Source: a virus
Virus record (IMG/VR): IMGVR_UViG_3300047319_000870
Span: 1 to 35,718 of that record
Reading direction: 5' to 3' (one strand)
Length of the DNA: 35,718 bases
Each line of letters begins with the position of its first letter. Position 1 is the first letter of the stretch. A program made the position numbers and the translations under genes. The notes beneath the pieces were generated by a model that saw nothing but the letters and a program-made list of their open reading frames with translations, was not told the DNA's origin and did no database searches. This document shows positions 22,575 through 29,018 of the stretch, piece after piece.

Positions 22575-24239
22575 CCGACGTAGAAGTACCCGGAGTTTCA
22601 ACAGGCTACGTCCACTCCCCAATCGAATGTCGGCAGTCCATTCCAGTCGCGCGTGCCGTTTCGGCTTGACCTGAACCAGCACGTCATCTTCGCCGGCGCT
22701 CTCGCCTTCGATGGGATAGACCTCCGCTCGTACGTTGAGCCGCTCAAGCAGTGCTCGCTTGTCCTCGCGGGTTGCCTGGTCGAGATCGCCCATGTCGGTG
22801 AGATATTCCCGCAGCGACGCCACCTCTTCGGCGGACATCCCCGCGGCGCGCGTGCTAGCCACCGTCCGCGCATGCTCGTCGCGCAGCCGGCTCAGCAGTC
22901 CCTTGGCCTCGTCGCGGGTCTTTTCCAGGACCGCGATCTCTTCGTCGTCCGGCTCGAGCTCGGTGAGCCGCACCACCGCCCGGTCCAGCTTGCGGCTAGT
23001 CAGCTTGATCTGTGCATCGAACGCGGCGAGCCGTCCGTCCAGTTTGCTCAACTCGGCGTCCCGCTGTTGCTGTGATTCGAGCAGCGACGAGTCCAGGCGC
23101 GCGGTATTGGTGAGTGCCTCCGCGAGCAGCAGCCAGGCTATTTCTTCAGCCAGGTCGGCCCTGAGCGTGGGGGTGGTGCATCGTCGATCGAGCGCGAACA
23201 GCCGGTCGATGCGCGACTCGAAGCGGTTGGGGCAGACGTAGTAGCGGCGCATCCCACCGGCCATTGCCTCGGTACGCAGCAGTTGCTCGTTGCCGGGCTT
23301 GCTGCAGACGCCACAGACCAGCCGGCCGCGGAGCAGGTACTCGTCGTCTTCGTCGCGCCTGTGCCCGGAGGGGCGGTGCGCTCGGCTTGCCATAGCTCGC
23401 TCGACGTCGTCGAAGAGGTCCTCGCCGATGATGGCCGGCACTTCGATGGGGTTGCCGGCGTAGGTGCCCTTGCCGGTGTACAGGCGATTGGTGAGGACGC
23501 TGTACAGGGTCGAGTGGTGCCAGACCAAATCGGCCCCCTTGCGGCCGCGGGAATGTCCCGGCGAGGGGATGACCGACTGATCGAGCCAGCGCAGGATCTT
23601 TGCCCCGGACATGTGGCGAGCCCGATCGAAGAGCGCGCGGACGATGCTCGCCTCGGCCTCGTTGATCCTGAGCCCGATGATGCGTCCCTGCTTGCCAGTG
23701 GCCATGTCGGTGCCGGTGCGGATGGGTAAGTAGCCGAAGGGGATGAGTCCGTTGCCAACCCATCGTCCCATTTCTGCCTTGGCGCGCCGGCCGCGCATGC
23801 TGGAGCGCCGCCGTTTGGCGCGGTCGTACTGGCTGAAGGCGTGGCTGACACCGTTGAGCAGCTCCGCCTCGGCGCTCTGCTCGGCGCTCAGCGGTGGCGC
23901 GTCGAGGTACTGCACGCGCACGCCTAACGTGGCGAGCTCGGCCTCGATCACCATTGCCTTCACCTGGTCGCGGGCGAGCCGGTCGTGGGACGGAACGATC
24001 AGAACCGTGAACCTGTGGGCGCGCGCGGCATCGAGCATCGCGTTGAGCGCGGGCAGGTCCCAGTCGGCACCACTGGTGTCCTGGTCGACCCCGTCGCGGA
24101 AGTGCAGATCGGGCAGGAGCGCCCATCCCTGCTGTTGAGCGAAGCTGGCAGCATCCTGGCGCTGAGCTCCCAGGCTGTAGCCCTGAGCGGCCTGCACCAT
24201 GGTAGAGACGCGCTCATAGTCGGCGGCGATTACCGTCAT
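22533..24239 (-). CDS. int: Large serine recombinase (phage integrase)
   Basis: 568 residues, typical of large serine integrases, which recombine attP with attB via a 5'-phosphoserine. The N-terminal resolvase domain has the catalytic Ser12 in DYERVS, the SLGAQR segment, and LIVPSHDRLARD with the active-site Arg. The recombinase domain follows (IPFGYLPI, ILRWLDQ, LTNRLYTGKGTYAG). The zinc ribbon is CGVCSKPGNEQLL with YYVCPN, then RRC. A long coiled-coil-like region (about 400-480) precedes the beta-rich C-terminus. ATG 24239 overlaps the upstream zinc-ribbon gene by four bases. All expected domains are intact. Synapsis is controlled by the coiled coil, and excision needs a directionality factor that is not identified here. 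Confidence 0.95.
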   Translation of the reverse strand: MTVIAADYERVSTMVQAAQGYSLGAQRQDAASFAQQQGWALLPDLHFRDGVDQDTSGADWDLPALNAMLDAARAHRFTVLIVPSHDRLARDQVKAMVIEAELATLGVRVQYLDAPPLSAEQSAEAELLNGVSHAFSQYDRAKRRRSSMRGRRAKAEMGRWVGNGLIPFGYLPIRTGTDMATGKQGRIIGLRINEAEASIVRALFDRARHMSGAKILRWLDQSVIPSPGHSRGRKGADLVWHHSTLYSVLTNRLYTGKGTYAGNPIEVPAIIGEDLFDDVERAMASRAHRPSGHRRDEDDEYLLRGRLVCGVCSKPGNEQLLRTEAMAGGMRRYYVCPNRFESRIDRLFALDRRCTTPTLRADLAEEIAWLLLAEALTNTARLDSSLLESQQQRDAELSKLDGRLAAFDAQIKLTSRKLDRAVVRLTELEPDDEEIAVLEKTRDEAKGLLSRLRDEHARTVASTRAAGMSAEEVASLREYLTDMGDLDQATREDKRALLERLNVRAEVYPIEGESAGEDDVLVQVKPKRHARLEWTADIRLGSGRSLLKLRVLLRRSGMVVRDIERIAA

Positions 24240-24550
24240 GGCCGCAGTCCACAGTAGCGCTCAAGGCGTTCGAGTTCTGCCTCACGTTCAGCGATGTAAG
24301 ACGCAGGAGGCGGGGGCAGAAGCCAGCCGGGCATAGGCTCCTTGGCGAACGCAATGGTGTCGCGCAGTGCCCTCAGCCTCAAATCGTACTGTTCCTGGCG
24401 CCGAGTCATTGTCTCGGTATGTCGGTTGGCCGATCGACATCTGGAGCAGGTATCTGGAGCGCTATCGCGCATGCCTCCGCCACACCCAGGACATCTGATA
24501 AGTTGGCCCGTGTCATAACGTGGCCGTTCGTCGCGAGATAGACTTTTCAT
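24236..24550 (-). CDS. Zinc-ribbon protein co-translated with the integrase (104 aa)
   Basis: ATG 24550 has AGGAG 10 bases upstream. Residues 18-40 form a zinc ribbon (CPGCGGGMRDSAPDTCSRC). Residues 48-70 are a basic/charged helix, then a Pro-rich WLLPPPPASY and a C-terminal helix (AEREAELERLERY). It overlaps the integrase start by four bases, so the two are translated together. Recombination directionality factors are often small and lie near serine integrases, but they share no motif, so this is only a candidate. It may instead aid repression. Confidence 0.72.
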   Translation of the reverse strand: MKSLSRDERPRYDTGQLIRCPGCGGGMRDSAPDTCSRCRSANRHTETMTRRQEQYDLRLRALRDTIAFAKEPMPGWLLPPPPASYIAEREAELERLERYCGLRP

Positions 24551-24584
24551 TGCAGGTCATCTCCTTTACCGGTTGACTTGTCGC

Positions 24585-24617
24585 GACCCCCGGTCGGTGG
24601 CTTCCGACGCGGGGGTC
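24585..24617 (-). terminator. Strong hairpin after the repressor gene
   Basis: GACCCCCG / CGGGGGTC (8 bp) continues into GTCGG / CCGAC (5 bp) with a one-base bulge and a 6-base loop. It overlaps the stop codon of the XRE gene. Read on the minus strand no T run follows, so it may be an mRNA-stabilising or attenuating hairpin rather than a complete terminator; the T-rich side is on the plus strand. Confidence 0.5.
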
Positions 24618-24906
24618 ATTCTTTGTTTTCTTCCCAGAGCTCGAATGGTTTGACGTGTAGGGCTCTGGCCAATTTTTTGACGGTCGGCGGCAGCGCGTCT
24701 GGGTCGCCTGCCTCGAGTCGGATGATCGTCGTCCTGGCCACGCCTGAGCGCTCAGCCAACTCAGCCTGAGTCATGGCGGCACGAAGCCGCAAGTCCCGCA
24801 GCCGGGTCAGGACTGGCATTTTCTCAGGTCCGACGGTAGTTGAATCGGTGTAGGTCAGGAGTTCGCTCAGTGTACTCTGCGCGTCCTGCGAGTCAGCGGT
24901 TGCCAT
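24616..24906 (-). CDS. XRE-family helix-turn-helix repressor
   Basis: 96 residues. Residues 34-90 form a Cro/C1-type helix-turn-helix: LRDLRLRAAMTQAELAERSG, VARTTIIRLEAG, PPTVKKLARALHV. The tail ends FELWEENKE. Residues 1-30 are an unstructured Ser/Thr-rich leader; ATG 24819 (MPVLTRL, preceded by GAGAAA) is a possible shorter start. It is transcribed away from the rightward early operon, from a shared promoter/operator region, the standard arrangement of a phage immunity repressor. No protease-cleavable domain is present, so release from repression would need another route. Confidence 0.88.
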   Translation of the reverse strand: MATADSQDAQSTLSELLTYTDSTTVGPEKMPVLTRLRDLRLRAAMTQAELAERSGVARTTIIRLEAGDPDALPPTVKKLARALHVKPFELWEENKE

Positions 24907-24936
24907 CTGGTTGAGTCTCGTTTCCCCTTCTCACAC

Positions 24937-24981
24937 AGTGTACCATAGATGTTGCATGGGTGTCGTATGGTGAGTATACTT
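24937..24981 (+). promoter_or_regulatory. Divergent promoter/operator; rightward promoter of near-consensus form
   Basis: Rightward: TTGCAT (24952-24957), a 17-bp spacer, then TATACT (24975-24980). The predicted start is within a few bases of the ATG at 24990, so the transcript is leaderless or nearly so. Leftward: TACACT (minus, 24942-24937) with ACGACA 18 bp upstream serves the repressor. An inverted repeat, accata (24942-24947) and tatggt (24966-24971), lies between the two and overlaps both promoters, a plausible repressor operator. Confidence 0.7.
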
Positions 24982-24989
24982 TGGGCACG

Positions 24990-25382
24990 ATGAACAACCA
25001 ACTGAGGCCGATCACCAAGGCGATGGCAGGGACCATCCGCCAGGACGGCACTGGACGAATCCTTCGCCGCGAGTGCTGGGAAGCCACCACCACCGATGGC
25101 GAATGGGCCTTCGAGCGCATCGAGGATGTCGGCACACCCTGGGCCGTCGTGCATTACCCCAGCACCCCACAGGCCGAGACCGCCAGCGCGATGTTCGGCA
25201 CACTCAAGTCAGCCCGACAGGCCGTCGAGCTCGGACTCGACCGCTGGCTCCCTTCCACTCAGGCCGCGGCTCACGCTCGTGGAGAGCACGAGACGGTCGA
25301 GAGCCCCTACGGCTGCCCGGTCTGCTCTGAGGCGCGCGTCGCCAAGATGCGAGCCGAGACCGAAGCGCGGTGGGCGCGATGA
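24990..25382 (+). CDS. First gene of the rightward early operon (130 aa)
   Basis: The start is taken at ATG 24990 rather than GTG 24960, because the latter lies within the promoter. The product begins MNNQLRPITKAMAGTI. It has a beta-like middle (WEATTTDGEWAFERIEDVG, PWAVVHYP), a helical SARQAVELGLDRWL segment and, near the end, CPVCSEARVAKMR, a possible half zinc site. Not recognised. It ends in a four-base overlap with the SWIM gene. As the first gene from the promoter under the repressor's control it may be an early regulator or host-takeover protein. Confidence 0.72.
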   Translation: MNNQLRPITKAMAGTIRQDGTGRILRRECWEATTTDGEWAFERIEDVGTPWAVVHYPSTPQAETASAMFGTLKSARQAVELGLDRWLPSTQAAAHARGEHETVESPYGCPVCSEARVAKMRAETEARWAR

Positions 25383-25678
25383 GCACCCAGCCCGTCGACA
25401 AGCGCAGCGCGCGTGCGCTGGACCTCACCGAGACCGCCGGCCAGTGGCGCCACCTCATCACCCGCGACGGTGAGCCCGTCGTCGCCATGCCCAGCCAGAC
25501 CGTCAAGGGCCTCTACTACCTCGTCACCGAGACGAGCTGCACCTGCCAGGATTTTCAGCAGTACGGGCTGCGCCACACCCGCATCGGCGACGTCGGCCTG
25601 CACATGCTTTGCAAACATATCCGGGCCGTACATTTCCTCAGGCTCAAGGCCGAAGAGCAGCAGGAGTACGCATTCTGA
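25379..25678 (+). CDS. SWIM zinc-finger protein (99 aa)
   Basis: ATG 25379 overlaps the previous stop. The protein carries a SWIM-type zinc site: CTCQDF, then after about 20 residues LCKHIRAVH (C-x-C ... C-x-H). A preceding beta part (YYLVTETS) is usual for SWIM domains. SWIM fingers bind DNA or protein partners and occur in transposase-, helicase- and plasmid-linked proteins. The ribosome site is absent or weak, so coupling to the upstream gene is probable. Its stop shares a base with the next ATG (TGATG). Confidence 0.78.
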   Translation: MSTQPVDKRSARALDLTETAGQWRHLITRDGEPVVAMPSQTVKGLYYLVTETSCTCQDFQQYGLRHTRIGDVGLHMLCKHIRAVHFLRLKAEEQQEYAF

Positions 25679-26019
25679 TGACCGTCGAAGGGACCGTCGA
25701 GAGCGCCAACCCGAAGGGGATCAAGCTCGGCGGCGAGTGGCGCAACGTCAGCAAATTCAGACCCGTCGACTTGCCGCCAGTCGGCAGCACCGTCCGGGCC
25801 GACATCGACGCCAAAGGCTTTCTCACCTCAATCGAACTGCTGGACGAGCACGCCAGCGTGACAGCTAGCGTGTCGCAGCGCGACCGTCAGATTGCGAGAC
25901 TGGCCGTCCTCAAAGCCGCCGCGGCGTTCTGCGCCGGCAAGGCTATGTCGACTGAGGTCAGCTCGCGGGATGTGCTGCTCATCGCTGACGCCTGGCTCGA
26001 GTGGGTGAACCGTGACTGA
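25678..26019 (+). CDS. OB-fold-like small protein (113 aa)
   Basis: ATG 25678 overlaps the SWIM-gene stop. Residues 1-55 look like a small beta barrel (VEGTVESANPKGIKL, GEWRNVSKF, STVRADIDAKGFLTSIEL), resembling OB folds that bind single-stranded nucleic acid. Residues 65-113 are helical (IARLAVLKAAAAFCAGKA, VLLIADAWLEWV). The order SWIM then OB-helical is reminiscent of early modules in plasmids and phages of high-GC bacteria, though I cannot name the family. Co-translation suggests it works with the SWIM protein. Confidence 0.72.
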   Translation: MTVEGTVESANPKGIKLGGEWRNVSKFRPVDLPPVGSTVRADIDAKGFLTSIELLDEHASVTASVSQRDRQIARLAVLKAAAAFCAGKAMSTEVSSRDVLLIADAWLEWVNRD

Positions 26020-26095
26020 GCCGGCGGTCTGGTTCTTTGCCGCGCTGCTGGCGCTAACCTTGGCGGTACTCCTGTGGGACCGTCTCGACGGATGA
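26012..26095 (+). CDS. Tiny membrane peptide (27 aa)
   Basis: GTG 26012, inside the end of the previous gene, opens a frame of 27 residues: a hydrophobic span (VWFFAALLALTLAVLLW) and the tail DRLDG. No clear ribosome site, but an 8-bp overlap could allow coupling. A membrane peptide is plausible; chance cannot be excluded at this length. Confidence 0.45.
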   Translation: MTEPAVWFFAALLALTLAVLLWDRLDG

Positions 26096-26114
26096 GGTCA
26101 CCATAATTGTTGAT

Positions 26115-26390
26115 ATGACTACCAAAGACGACGAGATACCCGGACCACCGTGGATCACGCTGGCCGAGAGCGACTGGTGCGCGATGACCCGCGAACGTGA
26201 CGCACTCCAGGCAGCGCTCAAAGCCGCCCTCGAACAGAACGCGCGGTTTGCGGCTGAGATTGCTCTACTTCGCGTCAATCGCGACCTCGTGGGTGATTTC
26301 CTGCGAGTGACTGAGGAAATGCTGTTCAGATCGTCCGAAGGCCGTCTGTTTCGCATTGAGAGAGTGCTTGCTAGTGATAAAGATGGCTAG
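26115..26390 (+). CDS. Coiled-coil protein (91 aa)
   Basis: ATG 26115 has no close ribosome site (GAGG about 18 bases upstream). After a short acidic start and WITLAESDW, a long helix with heptad character covers residues 26-75 (RERDALQAALKAALEQNARF, IALLRVNRDLV). It ends DKDG. The stop lies in the motif taaagatggctag that also holds the start of the next gene. Likely an oligomeric early protein; function unknown. Confidence 0.68.
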   Translation: MTTKDDEIPGPPWITLAESDWCAMTRERDALQAALKAALEQNARFAAEIALLRVNRDLVGDFLRVTEEMLFRSSEGRLFRIERVLASDKDG

Positions 26391-26625
26391 ATCATCTACC
26401 GAAATGCAATGCCCTGCGTGCGGTGGAACGCAGGGCGATGGCACAAAACCGTGCGCTTATGCTGGGTGCCCGAAGCGCGAACAACTGATCGAGATCGCAG
26501 CGTGGGTAGCGCAAACATGCTTGCTGTTCGGCGCCGCGCCGAGTACGTCCTATACCGTCGCCGGGCTATTCGTAGAAGGGCTAGAGCACGAGTGGACCAA
26601 GCTTGATCGACCTAAAGATGGTTAG
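26383..26625 (+). CDS. Small zinc-site protein (80 aa)
   Basis: ATG 26383 sits in taaagatggctag, just before the preceding stop. Residues 9-27 hold CPACGGTQGDG and CAYAGC, a probable zinc ribbon. The rest is helical (REQLIEIAAWVAQTCLL, SYTVAGLFVEGLEHEWTKL). It ends PKDG like its upstream neighbour ends DKDG, with nearly the same junction sequence. Possibly a clonally related pair of junctions. Not recognised. Confidence 0.68.
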   Translation: MARSSTEMQCPACGGTQGDGTKPCAYAGCPKREQLIEIAAWVAQTCLLFGAAPSTSYTVAGLFVEGLEHEWTKLDRPKDG

Positions 26626-26815
26626 CGATACCAAGCGGAAGCGAAGGGTCACCGAAGTTGTGGCCGATGGCGTGCGCTACCCGAGATATGGATGGAGCGG
26701 ATGCGACCGTTGTCAGCGTTATCGGCTCGTCTTCTATGTGACCGATGAACTGGCCGGCGCACCTGGCGAGGCGTGGTGTCGGCCCTGCATCGTGGAACGT
26801 CTCAAGGGTTGCTAG
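26618..26815 (+). CDS. Small zinc-ribbon protein (65 aa)
   Basis: ATG 26618 lies inside taaagatggttag, overlapping the previous stop by eight bases; an earlier ATG at 26603 is possible. Basic N-terminus (TKRKRRV), then CDRCQRYRLVFYV and WCRPC, giving a CxxC...CxxC zinc ribbon. Small proteins of this kind often bind nucleic acid or RNA polymerase. Not recognised. Confidence 0.68.
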   Translation: MVSDTKRKRRVTEVVADGVRYPRYGWSGCDRCQRYRLVFYVTDELAGAPGEAWCRPCIVERLKGC

Positions 26816-26835
26816 AAATTAGTGCCGATATTCCG

Positions 26836-27321
26836 ATGGTGACTGAAGCAAAGCGTCGTATGGACTTCGAGCGGTTCGTAAATCGCACGGAGACATGCTG
26901 GCTATGGACTGGCGGCAAGAGCCCCAGTGGATATGGCATGTTCCGCGTAGGCCACGTCCACGGCATGGCGCATCGCTGGGCTTGGCAGTGGGCTAACGGT
27001 CCCATCCCTGAGGGCATGCAAGTCCACCACGTGTGCCACATCCGGCTCTGCGTAAACCCGGACCACCTGTCAGCGGTCACTCGCCGACGGAATCTCCAAC
27101 ACCGCAACTTCGACTCATGGAAAGACATTGATGGACGAGTCGAGGTTCTGGAAGGCGAGCCGTTGACCGTTACGCTGACCGCGGAGCACTCCTCATGGGT
27201 CCGTGCTCGCGCCGCGGATACCGGGCTCTCGCACAATGAGATCGTTGCCAAGGCGATGTACCGGTACATGGCACGCTGGATAGGCGGATGGGCCAAGCCA
27301 ACACAGAGCGCCGCTGACTAA
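26836..27321 (+). CDS. HNH endonuclease fused to a ribbon-helix-helix-like domain (161 aa)
   Basis: The start is ATG 26836; the longer frame to 26773 would overlap the previous gene. Residues 20-90 are an HNH nuclease of the small phage type (GYGMFRV, AHRWAWQWANGPIPEG, then His64-His65, CVNPDHL with Asn74 and His77, VTRRRNL). Residues 103-150 look like a ribbon-helix-helix unit (LTVTLTAEHSSWVRARA, LSHNEIVAKAMYRYM), which would bind operator-like DNA. Homing HNH nucleases usually carry other DNA-binding modules, so this pairing is unusual. It closes the early operon, followed by a strong hairpin. Activity could be a nickase or homing nuclease. Confidence 0.82.
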   Translation: MVTEAKRRMDFERFVNRTETCWLWTGGKSPSGYGMFRVGHVHGMAHRWAWQWANGPIPEGMQVHHVCHIRLCVNPDHLSAVTRRRNLQHRNFDSWKDIDGRVEVLEGEPLTVTLTAEHSSWVRARAADTGLSHNEIVAKAMYRYMARWIGGWAKPTQSAAD

Positions 27322-27353
27322 CTAACTGCCCGTAGATCTGGTAAGTGGCTCGA

Positions 27354-27390
27354 CTGAGTGTTCAGAGCTTGCAATACCCTGAACACTCAG
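27354..27390 (+). terminator. Perfect 12-bp hairpin after the early operon
   Basis: CTGAGTGTTCAG (27354-27365) and CTGAACACTCAG (27379-27390) pair perfectly around a 13-base loop, 33 bases after the HNH stop. On the plus side it is followed by CTTCGCTTTT, a moderate T-rich tail. It probably ends the rightward operon. Confidence 0.62.
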
Positions 27391-27422
27391 CCTTCGCTTT
27401 TGCGACCCCGCTGAGTCGCTCT

Positions 27423-27473
27423 GGGCACGAATTCCAGAAGGGGGTTATTGGAGGTGTTCCAGAACCCGTGCCC
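27423..27473 (-). terminator. Second inverted repeat between convergent operons
   Basis: GGGCACGAATTCCAGAAG (27423-27440) matches the reverse complement of 27456-27473 at 13 of 18 positions, with a perfect 7-bp outer stem (GGGCACG/CGTGCCC). It lies 15 bases beyond the end of the leftward holin-like gene, so it may stop that transcript or be a protein-binding site. T-rich sequence after it is poor. Confidence 0.4.
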
Positions 27474-27487
27474 ATGTCCACGTTCAC

Positions 27488-27724
27488 CTAGCGGGTAAGC
27501 AGTTCCTGGATGTTGGCGCCCTGGTTGACGTTGATCAACAACAGCCCCAGGATGGCCAGCCAGATCAGGACGATCTGAACCCGTAGTCCCTGAGGCACCT
27601 CGCTCTTGCCGCGCGTCGCCAGGACCACCACCGCCTGCGAGAGCACCCCGCCGATGAACCCGGCCAGCAGGGGCGTAGAGGCCCCGACCATCCAGTTGAT
27701 GAGCGAGATGAAGAAGTGGTCCAC
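27488..27724 (-). CDS. Small two-span membrane protein, holin-like (78 aa)
   Basis: GTG 27724 starts nine bases after the preceding stop. Hydrophobic spans lie at about residues 10-37 (PLLAGFIGGVLSQAVVVLA) and 48-66 (VQIVLIWLAILGLLLINV) with a basic loop between (TRGKSE). The size and topology fit class II holins, which open the membrane for endolysin release. No ribosome site is evident, so coupling to the 48-residue gene is likely. The lysis role is inferred from topology, the neighbouring membrane protein and the peptidase-like gene. Confidence 0.6.
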   Translation of the reverse strand: MDHFFISLINWMVGASTPLLAGFIGGVLSQAVVVLATRGKSEVPQGLRVQIVLIWLAILGLLLINVNQGANIQELLTR

Positions 27725-27733
27725 ATCAGCAAT

Positions 27734-27880
27734 CTATAGGAGCCGTGCCAGCGCGACGCCTCCGATGAGCAGCGCCTCCAGCACGTCGAGTCGTCCGATG
27801 ACCGCCAGGACCACGCAGAGCAAGAGCACGATGACAGCGATGATCCAGCCGATGGTTATGACTGGTGCAGCAATTTGCAT
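27734..27880 (-). CDS. Small membrane protein (48 aa)
   Basis: ATG 27880 has GGGGG 8 bases upstream. The product is almost all hydrophobic: span one at about residues 5-28 (ITIGWIIAVIVLLLCVVLAV), the turn GRLDVLE, then a second span (ALLIGGVALARLL). It lies directly after the papain-like peptidase gene and before the holin-like gene. A holin, antiholin or pinholin partner is a fair guess; nothing but topology and location supports it. Confidence 0.68.
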   Translation of the reverse strand: MQIAAPVITIGWIIAVIVLLLCVVLAVIGRLDVLEALLIGGVALARLL

Positions 27881-27895
27881 GTCCGATTCCCCCTT

Positions 27896-28570
27896 CTAGC
27901 TCGAGCTCCAGAGACAGCTCCACGCGCCCAAAGCGTCCCAGTCCGCGCGAGTGATCTCGTTCCAGATTCCCCTGTATCCGGGCGCGCTGTTCGCGATGTA
28001 CAGCCTGCCGTTAGCGGCGCCGCGGAACGCCACCCAGTGGTAATAGCTCTGGCCCGAGCCGAGACCGACCACGTGACTGTAGATCCCGTACGCCTGATCG
28101 AAGCTGAGCCACCCCTGTTGCATCTCCAGTCCCGCGTGCTCGCGAAGCACCCGTTGCAGCTCCACGCCACTGCCATCATGCAAGCCGAGTGCCGGGCTGA
28201 TGTTGTCGGGGTAGCCGATCGCGTAGACGACCTGCTCGCGATTGCTGTAAACGTCGCTGCCGCGGCCGGCACCGACGCTCCGCTCGGTCCATTCCGTCGC
28301 CGCCGCAGAACACGTCCAGTCGTAGAGCTGCGCCGGCTGTTCTGCCCACGGGTCCCAGGCCACCCCGTCAGCCGGGACCTCCCCCTCAAAAGGGACGCGG
28401 TTCGTTCGATTATCCGCCTCTATCCAGAAATAGGTGGCGTCGCGGCCGAAGGTCTGGCTGATCTTGTTGCCCTCCCGCAGGACAATGAAGACCTCGTCCG
28501 ACCTCGGCTCATCGCCCGCGTCAGCCATCGCTTGCTGGACGCCTGGGCCTACAGAGAAGTCGGCCACCAT
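27896..28570 (-). CDS. Papain-like/C39-like peptidase, possible endolysin (224 aa)
   Basis: The start is ATG 28570, with GGAGG five bases upstream. Residues 1-80 are a separate N-terminal part (FSVGPGVQQAMADAG, ATYFWIEADN). The core shows a cysteine-peptidase pattern: YDWTCSAAATEW (Cys87), then YPDNISPALGLHDGSG, YYHWVAFRG (His178) and YIANSAPGYRGI (Asn194), ending ALGAWSCLW. Such C39/NlpC-like hydrolases cut peptide bonds in proteins or peptidoglycan. Its position just upstream of two membrane proteins supports a lysis endopeptidase. The fold call is from motif layout only; a virion-associated protease is the alternative. Confidence 0.6.
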   Translation of the reverse strand: MVADFSVGPGVQQAMADAGDEPRSDEVFIVLREGNKISQTFGRDATYFWIEADNRTNRVPFEGEVPADGVAWDPWAEQPAQLYDWTCSAAATEWTERSVGAGRGSDVYSNREQVVYAIGYPDNISPALGLHDGSGVELQRVLREHAGLEMQQGWLSFDQAYGIYSHVVGLGSGQSYYHWVAFRGAANGRLYIANSAPGYRGIWNEITRADWDALGAWSCLWSSS

Positions 28571-28629
28571 CGCACCTCCATGTCAAAGAACGCGACGTCG
28601 ACACTGAACCAGGCGTAAGCGTCGGTCAC
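28549..28629 (-). CDS. Possible tiny protein between virion genes (26 aa)
   Basis: A GTG at 28629 overlaps the stop of the 130-residue gene (GTGA) and opens a 26-residue frame with aromatic segments (AYAWFSVDVAFFD, VRWWPTSL). It overlaps the start of the peptidase gene. No independent ribosome site. Coupled translation is possible, but this may be chance. Confidence 0.3.
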   Translation of the reverse strand: MTDAYAWFSVDVAFFDMEVRWWPTSL

Positions 28630-29018
28630 TTGTGTGCCGCGGCTTCCAGGACTGCGAGCGCCGCGTCGTCGAGGACCCAGCGCTGTTCTCCATCGGTGTC
28701 GATAACGCGCTGTTTCACGTCGGCTACCACCTGATCGGCGCTCTTGCTGCCGCGCGTGGCAGGCTGGGTCAGGCCGACCATGACATGCAGGCTTTGGCCC
28801 ATCAGCGCATCGGCACCACCGCCGGGAGGCCAGGCCGAGACCGCTCCGCACTCAGGACACAGAACCAGAACCACATCCTGATTCGGCGTGCGATCCGTGT
28901 TGGTGCCGTAGGTGACGGTGGAGGGGTCGAGCGTCCCGCCGTGGCTACCGCCTGGGGCGTCATCGTGGATGTACTCCCACGCCGTGGGGTCGTCGAAAGA
29001 AGTAGGTCGTACACTCAT
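28626..29018 (-). CDS. Hypothetical tail-region protein with single CxxC (130 aa)
   Basis: ATG 29018 follows directly after the stop of the fibre-like gene. The N-terminus is Asp/Gly/Thr-rich (DDPTAWEYIHDD). A CPEC pair occurs in LVLCPECGAVS, then Ala/Gly-rich and helical SADQVVADVKQRVI, and VLDDAALAVLEAAA. No family recognised. Location suggests a small virion or fibre-associated protein. Confidence 0.62.
   Translation of the reverse strand: MSVRPTSFDDPTAWEYIHDDAPGGSHGGTLDPSTVTYGTNTDRTPNQDVVLVLCPECGAVSAWPPGGGADALMGQSLHVMVGLTQPATRGSKSADQVVADVKQRVIDTDGEQRWVLDDAALAVLEAAAHK

Noticed and set aside
24236-24550. Naming the zinc-ribbon protein as the recombination directionality factor
   Set aside because: Position next to the integrase is suggestive, but such factors have no common motif and nothing in this sequence is specific.
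24960-24989. GTG 24960 as the start of the first early gene
   Set aside because: It lies within the -35/-10 spacer of a near-consensus promoter, so it would not be in the transcript.
26802-27296. 164-residue minus-strand frame opposite the HNH gene
   Set aside because: The plus strand carries complete HNH motifs in an ordered operon; the antisense frame has no motif or ribosome site.
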